Shown one piece after another: positions 31,239 through 39,962 of a stretch of DNA of 64,000 nt; positions within the stretch are counted from its first letter, which is position 1; each line of letters begins with the position of its first letter. The stretch is taken from the NCBI RefSeq assembly GCF_028765165.1, contig NZ_JARADB010000004.1, forward strand, positions 434,001 through 498,000, in the 5' to 3' direction. Origin of the DNA: Paenibacillus sp. MAHUQ-63 (lineage in GTDB: Bacteria > Bacillota > Bacilli > Paenibacillales > NBRC-103111). A program made the position numbers and the translations under genes. Below the pieces are notes generated by a model, which was not told the DNA's origin, ran no database searches, and saw nothing but the letters and a program-made list of their open reading frames with translations.

Positions 31239-33356
31239 ATGAGTCTAATTGCGGAACCAAAAGGTGTGAAGCGTGTCATGGACACGCAGTGTCCATTTTG
31301 CAGCGTACAGTGCAAAATGCAAGTCATTGAAGAGGTGGCGGCAGCAGGCAGCGTGCCGTCCTACAGCGTAGTTCCGAAGCCGAATCAAGCTTCGGAGGGA
31401 CGGTTATGCATCAAAGGGATGAATGCCTATCAGCATGCGCTCACTGCCGAGCGAATCTTGCATCCGATGATGAAGATTGATGGCAAGTTTGTCCAAGTTA
31501 CTTGGGCGGACGCCTATGCGCATATCGTGCGTAATTTCCATAACCTTCGTGATCAATATGGCCAACATTCGGTAGGTGTATATGGCGGAGGCTCCTTAAC
31601 GAACGAATCCGCGTACTTGTTGGGCAAGTTCGCGCGCGTTGCCCTTCAAACCAAATACATCGATTATAACGGAAGATTTTGCATGTCGGCAGCTGCATCG
31701 GCTGGCGTAAAGGTATTCGGAATCGATCGCGGTTTAACGAACCAGCTGTCCGATATCGAGATGGCGGAATGCCTTCTACTGGCGGGAACGAATATTGCCG
31801 AGTGCCAGCCGACTTTAATGCCTTATTTGACAAGAGCAAAAGAGAAAGGCGCCTTCCTCATTGCCATCGATCCGAGGGAGACCGGGACTACACGGATAGC
31901 GGATCTGCATTTGCGGGTTAAACCGGGGATGGATGCGACTTTGGCCAACGGCATGCTGAAAGTGCTGTTGGAAGAAGGGCTTGTCGATCAACACTTCGTC
32001 GACCACCGGACGAATGGCTTCTCAGAGCTCAAAACCCACCTGGAATCGCTTGATATGAAGGAGATTAGCGAGTTAGCGGGGGTACCTGAGACGTTAATCC
32101 GACAAGCGGCATTGGCTTACGGGAGAGCGGCGACCGGCATGGTGTTCACGGCCAGAGGCGTCGAGCAGCAGACAGACGGGCATATGGCGGTTCGTAATTT
32201 CTTGAATCTCGTTCTGCTCACCGGCAAAATTGGCAAGCCGGGCTGCGGCTACGGGGCCGTCACCGGACAAGGGAACGGTCAGGGCGGCAGGGAGCACGGC
32301 CAGAAGGCGGATCAATTGCCGGGGTACCGGCTGATCGAGAATCCGGAAGACAGAGCTTATGTAGCGGGTGTATGGGGGATTGATCCGAACGAGCTTCCGG
32401 GGAAAGGCGTCTCCGCCTATGAGATGATGGAATTGGTACACCAGCAGGAGATTCGCGCCTTGTTCGTCATGGGATCCAACCCGATCGTATCCAATCCGAA
32501 TGCCAATTTTGTAGAAGAGGGCTTGAAAAAGCTTGATTTCCTCGTTGTCGCCGATTTCCTCCTTTCGGAAACCGCGCAGCTTGCTGACTTGATTTTGCCT
32601 GCCTCCACTTATCTGGAAAACGGGGGAACACTCACCAATCTGGAAGGACGTGTGCTGTTGAGAGAATCGGCCCAGCCCGTTCCGGGCGAGGTGAAGCATG
32701 ATTGGCAAATATTATGCGAGTTGGCTGGCTCCTTGGGGAGGGGCTCGTTATTCCAATATCAAGATGCCGAAGACATCTTTGACGAGCTCCGTTTGGCAAG
32801 CCGAGGAGGTGTTGCGGATTACTACGGCATCACCTACGAGCGTCTGCGCCAAGAGGAGGGCATCTACTGGCCGTGTCCGGAGCCGCAGCACCCGGGGCAG
32901 CGCCGCTTGTTCGAAGCTTCGTTCCCGCTGCCGGACGGCAAAGCGCTATTGACTTCGGTGGCGAACCATTTGCCACAAGAGCGTATTAGCGATGCGTTCC
33001 CTTTATACTTGACCACAGGCCGTGTGCTTACCCATTACTTGACAGGTGTGCAAACAAGAAGAAGCCATTCATTGGCAGCGCGAGATGTCGAGTCGTTCAT
33101 GGAAATTCACCCGAAAACAGCGAGAAAGTACCGCCTTGAAGATGCTGCATTAGTGAAGGTGGCATCCAAGCGGGGGGAAATCTATGTGCGGTGCCGTTAC
33201 AGCAGCGACATTCGTGAGGATACCGTTTTCGTCCCGATGCATTGGGGGAACACGCAGAACGTCAACAAAATTACGAACGATGCTTTGGACCCGACGTGTC
33301 GAATGCCAGGCTTCAAGGTTTGCGCCGTCCATGTCAGTCCTTTCGTGGCCGAATAG
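31239..33356 (+). CDS. nasC: assimilatory nitrate reductase catalytic subunit
   Basis: 705-residue molybdopterin oxidoreductase. The N-terminal [4Fe-4S] motif CPFCSVQC (Cys 18, 21, 25) and GRLCIKGMNA (fourth Cys) is complete. Mo-bis-MGD domain marks are YGGGSLTNESAYLLGKFAR, GTNIAECQPTLMPY, GQGNGQGGREHGQKADQLPG and the C-terminal LTTGRVLTHYLTGVQTRR. It reduces nitrate to nitrite in the cytosol with electrons from NasB. Its sequence is close to Bacillus NasC throughout. The operon ends with the terminator at 33370. Confidence 0.96.
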   Translation: MSLIAEPKGVKRVMDTQCPFCSVQCKMQVIEEVAAAGSVPSYSVVPKPNQASEGRLCIKGMNAYQHALTAERILHPMMKIDGKFVQVTWADAYAHIVRNFHNLRDQYGQHSVGVYGGGSLTNESAYLLGKFARVALQTKYIDYNGRFCMSAAASAGVKVFGIDRGLTNQLSDIEMAECLLLAGTNIAECQPTLMPYLTRAKEKGAFLIAIDPRETGTTRIADLHLRVKPGMDATLANGMLKVLLEEGLVDQHFVDHRTNGFSELKTHLESLDMKEISELAGVPETLIRQAALAYGRAATGMVFTARGVEQQTDGHMAVRNFLNLVLLTGKIGKPGCGYGAVTGQGNGQGGREHGQKADQLPGYRLIENPEDRAYVAGVWGIDPNELPGKGVSAYEMMELVHQQEIRALFVMGSNPIVSNPNANFVEEGLKKLDFLVVADFLLSETAQLADLILPASTYLENGGTLTNLEGRVLLRESAQPVPGEVKHDWQILCELAGSLGRGSLFQYQDAEDIFDELRLASRGGVADYYGITYERLRQEEGIYWPCPEPQHPGQRRLFEASFPLPDGKALLTSVANHLPQERISDAFPLYLTTGRVLTHYLTGVQTRRSHSLAARDVESFMEIHPKTARKYRLEDAALVKVASKRGEIYVRCRYSSDIREDTVFVPMHWGNTQNVNKITNDALDPTCRMPGFKVCAVHVSPFVAE

Positions 33357-33369
33357 ATGTAAAACTTAC

Positions 33370-33403
33370 GGATCAGTTGCGTTCCTTGCAATTGATCCTT
33401 TTT
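33370..33403 (+). terminator. terminator of the nitrate operon
   Basis: GGATCAGTTGC/GCAATTGATCC (11 bp with one G-U), loop GTTCCTT, then TTTTT. Confidence 0.9.
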
Positions 33404-33505
33404 GTTGTTCTGACGAGGACGATGAGGGTTAGAACGGCTTATTTCCGTTAAGACTGAGTAGCAGTGAAGTACTTTTCTTTAGATTACGGTTACAATAGGA
33501 GTTCT

Positions 33506-34348
33506 ATGAAAAACATTACATTCAAGGCAGCCGCCGTTGCCAATGAAATCGACCTCAATAAAATTGCCATTCACTGCGGCATTCCTAAAAAATATACATG
33601 GGAAAAGCCGTTGATCATCCGGAACAGCTTTCTGAAAAACATTTATCAAACCGAGATTGACGAATTACAGCAGGTAATGGTATTTTCATTCGGCAGTGTC
33701 GTCTTTGTCAATCATTCGAAAACGTCGGAGATTCAACACTTTTTGAAATTTCTGCAATCGTTCGAACCGGATCTCGATTTGACTCAGGCGAAGCAATATA
33801 CGGACGACTATAGTCTGCATGTCGGTGAAGTGGATCATATGGAATTAACCGACGAATATGTCGTTGTAGCCGAGTATGAGTATTTCCTTCCCGAGCTGAT
33901 CTCGACCGTGCTGGCCAAATCGGTAGCCCTTGAGAAGATTGAGGAACAGCTCGGCAAAATCCAGGATAATCTGGAGCTGATGATTGACCGGTTGGAGAAA
34001 GGGAAGCTTCGGGTCGGCAACAAAGAACTGGCAAGAACGACTGCGAAAATCGTGAGGCATGAATACAACACATTAGCTTATATCATGATTTTGGATAAGC
34101 CTGATCTGACGTGGACGCATAGCGCGGCAAGCGAATTTTACGACGGGATGATGAACTTTTTTGAGTTGAATGATCGCTATAAAATTCTCAAAAGTAAAAC
34201 GGATATTTTGTACCATATAATGGAGGGATTTTCGAACATCAGCCACTCGATTAGAGGGCTGTTCGTGGAATGGATTGTCGTGATCCTCATCGTCATCGAG
34301 GTGGTCATTACTATTTTGCAAATTATAGGCTGGGTGCCGTCGCACTAA
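33506..34348 (+). CDS. RMD1/YagE (DUF155) family protein
   Basis: 280 residues. VMVFSFGSVVFVNHS (about 60-74), DHMELTDEYVVVAEYEYFLPELISTVLAKSVALEKIE (about 109-145) and a C-terminal membrane helix (IVVILIVIEVVITILQIIGW) give the DUF155 layout. The yeast members Rmd1 and Rmd8 and mitochondrial RMND1 belong here; bacterial function is not established. A coiled-coil region (about 145-175) precedes the tail. ATG 33506 has AGGAG five bases upstream; an upstream in-frame start at 33464 lacks one. It is monocistronic between two terminators. Confidence 0.87.
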   Translation: MKNITFKAAAVANEIDLNKIAIHCGIPKKYTWEKPLIIRNSFLKNIYQTEIDELQQVMVFSFGSVVFVNHSKTSEIQHFLKFLQSFEPDLDLTQAKQYTDDYSLHVGEVDHMELTDEYVVVAEYEYFLPELISTVLAKSVALEKIEEQLGKIQDNLELMIDRLEKGKLRVGNKELARTTAKIVRHEYNTLAYIMILDKPDLTWTHSAASEFYDGMMNFFELNDRYKILKSKTDILYHIMEGFSNISHSIRGLFVEWIVVILIVIEVVITILQIIGWVPSH

Positions 34349-34360
34349 AGAGGCGCTCCT

Positions 34361-34392
34361 AAGATCCCCGTCGCAGGGGATCTTTTCTTTTC
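34361..34392 (+). terminator. rho-independent terminator
   Basis: AAGATCCCC/GGGGATCTT, loop GTCGCA, then TTCTTTTC; 12 bp after the DUF155 gene. Confidence 0.92.
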
Positions 34393-34482
34393 ATTCGTAG
34401 GGGGATTGACAGTTTCGCAGATCGGGTCGCTATGTTATTCTAAAAGGATGAAGCGAGAGAACGAGAAAAGGCGGTATAGGTC

Positions 34483-34992
34483 ATGAAGCTAATGTTCCCA
34501 ATGATTAGCACACCGGAGGAAATCGCAGAAGCAGCTCGATTGGCTGCAGCCATATGGCGCGAATATTATGTAACTCTGATTACCATCGAACAGATTGATT
34601 ACATGATTGACAAGTTCCAATCGGTACCTGCGATGACGGATCAAATTCATCACCAAGGTTACGAATATTTCTTCATCCAACAAGAGGGCGCAGCAGTCGG
34701 ATATATGGCCGTCAAACCCGTCGAGGGGAAGCTCTTCTTGAGCAAATTTTATATAGCCAAGGAGCACCGGGGACACGGATATGCGACCCAAGCATTGGCT
34801 TTCCTGGAGCAGCTGTGCCAACAGCGAAGCCTCAGCCATATATGGCTGACGGTCAATCGTCATAACGAATCGAGCATTGGGGTATACGAGAGCAAAGGTT
34901 TCAGAACCGTGCGGGAACAAATGGCGGATATCGGGAACGGATACGTCATGGATGATTTTATCATGGAGAAGGAAGTTTCCAATCGTACTTAA
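34483..34992 (+). CDS. GNAT family N-acetyltransferase
   Basis: 169 residues. LFLSKFYIAKEHRGHGYATQAL (about 84-105) is motif A with R-G-H-G-Y-A, and WLTVNRHNESSIGVYESKGF (about 122-141) is motif B; the C-terminus IGNGYVMDDFIMEK is the usual final strand pair. It resembles spermidine/spermine-type and YjgM-like acetyltransferases of Bacilli; the substrate is unknown. The ribosome site is weak (GGCGGTATAGGTC). Monocistronic, ended by a 19-bp terminator stem. Confidence 0.87.
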   Translation: MKLMFPMISTPEEIAEAARLAAAIWREYYVTLITIEQIDYMIDKFQSVPAMTDQIHHQGYEYFFIQQEGAAVGYMAVKPVEGKLFLSKFYIAKEHRGHGYATQALAFLEQLCQQRSLSHIWLTVNRHNESSIGVYESKGFRTVREQMADIGNGYVMDDFIMEKEVSNRT

Positions 34993-35003
34993 CGAGTACG
35001 CAA

Positions 35004-35047
35004 CGAAAGAAAGAGGAGCTGCAGGGATGCAGCTCCTCTTTCTTTCG
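35004..35047. terminator. bidirectional terminator (19-bp perfect stem)
   Basis: CGAAAGAAAGAGGAGCTGC pairs fully with GCAGCTCCTCTTTCTTTCG around AGGGAT. It separates the plus-strand acetyltransferase from the end of the minus-strand zinc operon. Confidence 0.95.
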
Positions 35048-35068
35048 GTTGACAGGCGGCAGCCGGGT

Positions 35069-36046
35069 CTAATGATCAGTGAGCACTTTAAGAGGTTCGA
35101 AGTTCGGGTACACGTAGGGCTCGCTAGGAGGAGCGATTTTCTCAATTTGATTAGCCTTGATCATGAAAATATCGTTGCCATTGTAGCTGCCGTTATGAAT
35201 GGTTCCGGTGACCTTGACCCACATGTCTTTGGGATATGTCTGGGCGGAAGGAAAGTCGATCAGAACTCCGTAGGGGGTAGCATCCGCGGAACAACAGCTC
35301 ACAGCGAATCGGCCGACGACGAATTGGCTGCTGGTCATCCCGTCTTCCCGGTAGACGAAGCCGGACAGTTCCATTTTTTTACCGATAAAATTGTTTTTGA
35401 ACAAGTCGATGGAGGAGAGTATTTCCATATAAACTTCGGGTTGAACGACGATGGTATCCTTCTTATAAAGGATCATGCCTACCTTGGCAAAATCTTCGTC
35501 CCATTCATTATCAATAGGAAATAATGCCTGCAAGTCGGCATCCGAATTCGCAGTTATCGGCTTATCCGGTTGGGAAGCAGGGGGAGCTGCCGAAGGCGCC
35601 GGGACCGTCGTCTGCAACGGGGCGGATGGGAGTTCACCTGCGTCTGCGGCAGACTTTGCAATGCTTGATTGAGCAGCAGAAAGATTCATTCCCTTGGCAG
35701 CAGCCATCGCAGAGTTTAGAGCAGTATCCGGCAGCAAAAAGCCGATGAACAGCGGAAGCAACAGCAGTCCATATGCGACTGTGTTCCGTATAGCCCCACG
35801 GGTTAGCGGCTGCTCGCATGCACACGTTACGGGTTTCCCCCAGTAAGCCCGCAGTGCCATATAACCTTGAAAGCAGGCAATGATATACAAGATGACGGCA
35901 GCCAGTTTCACATAGATCATCATTCGCGGTGCAATGTAATATTGCAGCGCATCCGACTTGGACAGAACTACGATATAGCTGGAAAATCCGAGAAGAATCA
36001 ATGTTCGAGCGAAATAATGGAAGCTGATGAGGCGAATTTGATCCAT
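35069..36046 (-). CDS. YcgQ-like protein (TIGR03943/UPF0703), permease partner
   Basis: 325 residues. Several N-terminal membrane helices (about 10-30, 38-60, 85-103) are followed by a low-complexity linker rich in Ala, Ser and Pro and a globular domain: NFIGKKMELSGFVYREDG, QFVVGRFAVSCCSADATPYGVLI and MWVKVTGTI. These match the YcgQ family, which works with the YcgR-type permease and is Zur-controlled in Bacillus subtilis. The SCCSAD cysteines are conserved and could bind metal. ATG 36046 is chosen because AAGGGGAA lies eight bases upstream; ATG 36052 overlaps it. Last gene of the leftward operon. Confidence 0.85.
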   Translation of the reverse strand: MDQIRLISFHYFARTLILLGFSSYIVVLSKSDALQYYIAPRMMIYVKLAAVILYIIACFQGYMALRAYWGKPVTCACEQPLTRGAIRNTVAYGLLLLPLFIGFLLPDTALNSAMAAAKGMNLSAAQSSIAKSAADAGELPSAPLQTTVPAPSAAPPASQPDKPITANSDADLQALFPIDNEWDEDFAKVGMILYKKDTIVVQPEVYMEILSSIDLFKNNFIGKKMELSGFVYREDGMTSSQFVVGRFAVSCCSADATPYGVLIDFPSAQTYPKDMWVKVTGTIHNGSYNGNDIFMIKANQIEKIAPPSEPYVYPNFEPLKVLTDH

Positions 36047-36069
36047 GTGCATTTCCCCTTAAGATAGAG

Positions 36070-37071
36070 TTACCCTAAATGCTCCAGAAGCAGCGAACAG
36101 GTAAGAACAGTGGCTGCGATTAATAGAGAGAGAATGATGACAAATTTGGATTTAAACACGGAGAGCAGCATGAGCGTGCTTTTGAAATCCAGCATAGGAC
36201 CGAACACTAAAAAGGTTAGCAGGGAGCCTGGCGTAAACGATGTTTGAAAAGAGGAAGCTACGAAGGCATCCGAGGTTGAACATAAAGATAGGATGTAGGC
36301 GAAACCCATCATAAACAAGTGAGAGCTGATCGGGCCTTGTCCGATGGCGAGCAGGCTTTCGCGCTGCATATAAATTTGGATCAGTGCGGTAAGCAAGGAA
36401 CCAAAGACCACATACTTCCCCATTTCAAAAAATTCATCGGACGCATGCACGAAAAAGGTATTCATTCGGCTTGCGAACCCGCCCCCTTGATGTTGGTGTT
36501 CATCTGGATTCATAAAGTTCGTGCGGCTGTTTCGCAGCGGACTGCTTCTCAGGAACCGGTAGAGGAGCAGGCCGATGATCGCTGCAGCGGCAAAAGCAAG
36601 TCCCATGCGTGAATAGGCAATAGCAGGCTGGCTGCGAAATGCCATGAATGTTGCTGCAAATACAATGGGGTTAATGATCGGGCCGGTTATTATGAAAACG
36701 ACAGCAATGTAAACAGGCATGCCTTTGAGAATCAGTCTTCGCACGACAGGAATCATCCCGCATTCACACATGGGGAACAGGATGCCTAGTAAACAGGCGA
36801 ACACAATGCCAAGGACGGGGTTCTTCGGAATGATTCGGCGAATCGTTTGTTCAGATACAAACGTTTGCAGCAGCGACGACAGCAGTACGCCTAAGATAAT
36901 GAAAGGAAGGGCTTCTAATAGGATGCTTATAAAAATCGTTTTGAATGATTGAATTTGCTCGGTTTGAAGAACGAAAGACGGTACGTCTCTGTTCAGGAAG
37001 ATAAGAATTAGGAGCAAGAAGCAAATAACGGCTAGAGCTTGTAGGCTCGCTCGAAAAACGGTACTTGGCAT
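36070..37071 (-). CDS. YcgR-like permease (DUF318/UPF0718)
   Basis: 333 residues and about nine membrane helices. The repeated motif FIILGVLLSSLLQTFV and FPMCECGMIPVVRRLILKGMP (about 113-133, the C-E-C-G-x-x-P-x-x-R motif) and the second half LCSTSDAFVASSF identify the DUF318 permease family. The two Cys in MCECG are typical. Seventeen bp separate it from the YcgQ-like gene and twelve from the CobW gene. Zinc or another divalent metal is the likely cargo, judged by the Zur sites; transport has not been shown for the family as far as I know. Confidence 0.88.
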   Translation of the reverse strand: MPSTVFRASLQALAVICFLLLILIFLNRDVPSFVLQTEQIQSFKTIFISILLEALPFIILGVLLSSLLQTFVSEQTIRRIIPKNPVLGIVFACLLGILFPMCECGMIPVVRRLILKGMPVYIAVVFIITGPIINPIVFAATFMAFRSQPAIAYSRMGLAFAAAAIIGLLLYRFLRSSPLRNSRTNFMNPDEHQHQGGGFASRMNTFFVHASDEFFEMGKYVVFGSLLTALIQIYMQRESLLAIGQGPISSHLFMMGFAYILSLCSTSDAFVASSFQTSFTPGSLLTFLVFGPMLDFKSTLMLLSVFKSKFVIILSLLIAATVLTCSLLLEHLG

Positions 37072-37083
37072 GGGGGCAGCTCC

Positions 37084-38115
37084 TTACGAATCATGAATGG
37101 ATGCCTGAGATTCCACCAGACACTTTGTCCAGTCGTCCTCAATGGTTTCTACATCCAAATCAAGACCTATGAGAACGATATAGGGCGCATCTTGAAAATC
37201 GATAGGTTCCCAATTGACTCGTTTACCTGCAAATTGCATAAGGAAAGGCTCGCGCTTATGGCCGATTCGCAAATATCCTTTAGCCCGAAGCAGCGTTCGT
37301 CCCCACCTAGCCAAATAATGCTCCACAAGGCGTCTAGTCACGATATGCCCTTCCTCTAAAGGGATGGAAAGGGTCTGTATGCGGGAGAAAGATGCGGGTT
37401 GCTTGGATGGATGACTCGTCGCTTGGAATGGTTTTACGGCTTGAAACCGCATGTTTTTGTTCAAGTGAAGTGAGCTTGGAGGCTGCGAATGTCTGGATGC
37501 TAGACCCGTGAAAATATAGTTTAAATCAAATTGACTATGAACCGTGTTCAATAATATGGAACGTTCATTGTATTTACGAATTGTTTTTTCGATAGACTTC
37601 AATTGTTTATCAGATACGAGATCGATTTTATTGAGCACCAGAAGATCGGCCACTTCCATCTGTCTTCTAATTGTGTGGACGAGTTCCCGGTCCGATGCGA
37701 ATATACTGTTATATTCGAGCACATGTTCAGCGTCAAGCACGGTAATAACTTGATGAAGCTTGACATAAGGAAGCAGGGAAGGCTCCGTCAGGGCATCGAC
37801 GATCTCCTCGGGGTTAGCAACACCGGTAAGTTCAATGAGAATGACATCGGGATTACGAACGATCAACTGTTTAACGGATGCGGAAATATCGCTTTTTTTG
37901 CTGCAGCAGATGCAGCCATCCAGCAGTTTGGCCATGTTGAGATCCGGAGATGCGGACTGCAGAAGGTGCCCGTCAACATCTTGTTTCCCGAGTTCATTCA
38001 TGAGAACAGCAGGCGAGAGTTCCAAGGCGTCAGCCTCTTGGAGCATACGAACGAGCAGGGTCGTTTTGCCGCTGCCTAGAAATCCGCTTATTACGATCAC
38101 AGGCACTTTACTCAT
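37084..38115 (-). CDS. CobW/COG0523 GTPase (zinc metallochaperone type)
   Basis: 343 residues. Walker A GFLGSGKTTLL (about 11-21), metal-binding GCICCSKKSD (C-x-C-C, about 66-75), Walker B ILIELTGVANPEE (about 95-107) and NKID (about 168-171) define the COG0523 GTPases. The C-terminal CobW_C domain includes LLRAKGYLRIG. Such proteins (YciC/ZagA) deliver zinc to client enzymes under deficiency. The gene is first in the leftward operon, with a Zur box immediately downstream of its -10. AAGGAG is right for ATG. It is shorter than the second CobW protein here and diverged from it. Confidence 0.9.
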   Translation of the reverse strand: MSKVPVIVISGFLGSGKTTLLVRMLQEADALELSPAVLMNELGKQDVDGHLLQSASPDLNMAKLLDGCICCSKKSDISASVKQLIVRNPDVILIELTGVANPEEIVDALTEPSLLPYVKLHQVITVLDAEHVLEYNSIFASDRELVHTIRRQMEVADLLVLNKIDLVSDKQLKSIEKTIRKYNERSILLNTVHSQFDLNYIFTGLASRHSQPPSSLHLNKNMRFQAVKPFQATSHPSKQPASFSRIQTLSIPLEEGHIVTRRLVEHYLARWGRTLLRAKGYLRIGHKREPFLMQFAGKRVNWEPIDFQDAPYIVLIGLDLDVETIEDDWTKCLVESQASIHDS

Positions 38116-38148
38116 TGCAGGACTCCTTTACTATGTATGTATTGAAAG

Positions 38149-38161
38149 CGTAATTATTACG
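38149..38161 (-). promoter_or_regulatory. Zur box 1 (leftward operon)
   Basis: CGTAATTATTACG, a perfect palindrome fitting the Zur core TCGTAATNATTACGA. It lies between the minus-strand -10 and the CobW start, 34 bp from the ATG. Confidence 0.88.
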
Positions 38162-38167
38162 AATTAA

Positions 38168-38196
38168 ATTGTAGTATAAAAGAGGGAACGCTGCAA
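38168..38196 (-). promoter_or_regulatory. promoter of the leftward zinc operon
   Basis: On the minus strand TTGCAG (38196-38191), 17 bp, TACAAT (38173-38168). The Zur box follows the -10 within 7 bp. Confidence 0.65.
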
Positions 38197-38215
38197 GGTC
38201 TGAAAAAATTCAGGA

Positions 38216-38244
38216 TTGACATTGCTTTAAAAAGCGGATATATT
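38216..38244 (+). promoter_or_regulatory. promoter of znuCBA
   Basis: TTGACA (38216-38221), 17 bp, TATATT (38239-38244). The expected transcription start near 38251 leaves a leader of about 138 bases that contains Zur boxes 2-4. Confidence 0.7.
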
Positions 38245-38257
38245 CGTCTAGGTAAAA

Positions 38258-38270
38258 GTAATTTTTACGA
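38258..38270. promoter_or_regulatory. Zur box 2
   Basis: GTAATTTTTACGA; the arms GTAA/TTAC are intact and the right half extends to TTACGA. Confidence 0.7.
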
Positions 38271-38288
38271 TTAATGGGATATTATATT

Positions 38289-38300
38289 CGTAATAATTAC
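38289..38300. promoter_or_regulatory. Zur box 3
   Basis: CGTAATAATTAC preceded by TATT, fitting TCGTAATNATTACGA except for the last bases (ATG). Confidence 0.75.
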
Positions 38301-38352
38301 ATGTAACAATAGGTGGATGTCTACGAAAAAATGAAAGTTCAAGCCGTTAATT

Positions 38353-38364
38353 CGTAATTTTTAC
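38353..38364. promoter_or_regulatory. Zur box 4
   Basis: CGTAATTTTTAC within TTCGTAATTTTTACAAT, ten bases before the znuC ribosome site. Confidence 0.75.
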
Positions 38365-38388
38365 AATAAATGCAGGAGGTTATATGTG

Positions 38389-39096
38389 ATGTTAATTGCA
38401 TCTCTGAAAGAGGTCGAGTTTGGATATACGGATATTCCTTGTCTGCAAGATGCCGACGTGGAGATTCAATCGGGCGAGTTCGTCGTGGTGACGGGACCGA
38501 ACGGCGCAGCCAAGTCAACCCTGCTGAAGCTCATCTTGGGTTTAATTGAGCCGTGGAAAGGCCGCGTCTACCTCTCGCCTAAGAATGGTGAAGGGAAGAA
38601 GCTGCAAGTCGGGTATGTCCCGCAGCAAATTGCTGCTTTTAACAGCGGATTCCCAAGTTCCATAAGAGAGTTCGTCCGTTCGGGCAGATACGCCAGCGGA
38701 TCATGGCTCCGCAAGCTTAACGGGGAAGACGAGAGGGTGACAGAAACAGCGCTTCGGCAAGTTGGCATGTGGGATTTGCGTAAACGCAAAATCGGCGAGC
38801 TTTCCGGCGGTCAGAAGCAGCGGATATGCATCGCCAGGGCTCTGGCCCAAGAACCGGATGTGCTCGTTCTCGATGAACCTGCGACGGGGATGGATCAGGA
38901 TAGCCGATCCGGATTCTATGAATTGATGCATCATCATGTAAGCATACATAAACGGACCGTTATTATGGTGACACACCATCTCGATGAAGTATCCCCTTAC
39001 CTGGACCGCATCATTGCGTTGGAGAGAAAGGAGGACGGCGGATGGAGATGCTGCACTACGACTTCATGCAGCGGGCATTTTGTGCCGGTGGGTTGA
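38389..39096 (+). CDS. znuC: zinc ABC transporter, ATP-binding protein
   Basis: 235-residue ABC ATPase. Walker A is GPNGAAKSTLLKL, with Ala instead of the usual Gly before Lys, a form I associate with AdcC/ZnuC-type ATPases. Signature LSGGQKQRICIARAL (about 136-150), Walker B DVLVLDEPATG and switch His in MVTHHLDEV follow. ATG 38389 is eight bases after AGGAGGT. The last 18 codons overlap znuB, and the C-terminal tail there (RCCTTTSCSGHFVPVG) is therefore probably dictated by the other frame. It energises import of zinc (or manganese) with ZnuB and ZnuA. Confidence 0.93.
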   Translation: MLIASLKEVEFGYTDIPCLQDADVEIQSGEFVVVTGPNGAAKSTLLKLILGLIEPWKGRVYLSPKNGEGKKLQVGYVPQQIAAFNSGFPSSIREFVRSGRYASGSWLRKLNGEDERVTETALRQVGMWDLRKRKIGELSGGQKQRICIARALAQEPDVLVLDEPATGMDQDSRSGFYELMHHHVSIHKRTVIMVTHHLDEVSPYLDRIIALERKEDGGWRCCTTTSCSGHFVPVG

Positions 39097-39956
39097 TAGC
39101 CGTTATCGCATCGGTGCTCGGCGTATATTTAATGCTGCGCAGACAGGCGCTTATGGCAGATATGCTGTCTCACGTATCGTTGGCTGGCATAGCCGGGGGC
39201 GCTTATCTGCATATCAATCCGACGCTATCCGGATTTGTTGTAGCGGCCGTGGGAGCGGTCGCGGTTGAATGGGTGAGGAGAGCCTACAAATCCTACAGTG
39301 AAATATCCGTTGCGATTATTATGGTAGGCGGATTATCTTCAGCTGTTATTATCATGAGTCTCAATCCGAGTGTTAACAAAGGATTCTCGGCTTATTTATT
39401 CGGTTCGGTCGTTGCGGTGAAGGAGACGGAGCTATTGTTCATGCTGGGTGTAGCGGTAGTCGGGGGGCTTTTCTTCTACTTGTTCAGGCGGCCTCTGTAC
39501 CAAATGACGTTCGATGAAGATACCGCCAGAACGAATGGACTGCCGGTCAAATGGCTGTCTCTTGGTTTTAGCGTATTAACCGGTATGATCGTATCCGCAG
39601 CTATGCCAATCGTAGGCGTGTTACTTGTTTCAGCCCTGATTGTACTTCCTGCGGCTCTGGCTATCAGAATCGCTCCCAGCTTCACTTCGGCGCTTGCGAT
39701 CGCTATAGGGGTTGGCTTGCTTGGCGTGTTCTCCGGGCTTACGGCTTCGTATGAACTGAGCACCCCGCCTGGAGGAACCATTGCGATCTGCTTATTAATT
39801 GCTTTGCTTAGCGGATTAAGCATGAAAAAACTGGTCGTCAAGTACAGTAAAGCCAACAATCATAGAACTGTGCTAGCAGAGCCGGCGGCTTTCGGCCGAC
39901 TGCTGAAATCGTCGGGAGACACCGCCAAAACAACTCATACTTATCAGGAGGATTAA
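39042..39956 (+). CDS. znuB: zinc ABC transporter, membrane permease
   Basis: 304 residues, ABC-3 family permease with about eight membrane helices. LMLRRQALMADMLSHVSLAGIAGG (about 26-49) and LLVSALIVLPAALAIRIA (about 193-210) are family marks. AAAGGAGG inside znuC gives the correct spacing for ATG 39042, so the two are translationally coupled. It forms the channel for zinc import. A hydrophilic C-terminal tail of about 40 residues follows the last helix. Confidence 0.93.
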   Translation: MEMLHYDFMQRAFCAGGLIAVIASVLGVYLMLRRQALMADMLSHVSLAGIAGGAYLHINPTLSGFVVAAVGAVAVEWVRRAYKSYSEISVAIIMVGGLSSAVIIMSLNPSVNKGFSAYLFGSVVAVKETELLFMLGVAVVGGLFFYLFRRPLYQMTFDEDTARTNGLPVKWLSLGFSVLTGMIVSAAMPIVGVLLVSALIVLPAALAIRIAPSFTSALAIAIGVGLLGVFSGLTASYELSTPPGGTIAICLLIALLSGLSMKKLVVKYSKANNHRTVLAEPAAFGRLLKSSGDTAKTTHTYQED

Positions 39957-39962
39957 TTAATC

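Noticed and set aside
38480..38530. ZnuC Walker A with Ala (GPNGAAKST) as a damaged motif
   Set aside because: The same Ala form is, to my knowledge, normal in AdcC/ZnuC-type ATPases of Firmicutes, and all other ABC motifs are intact.
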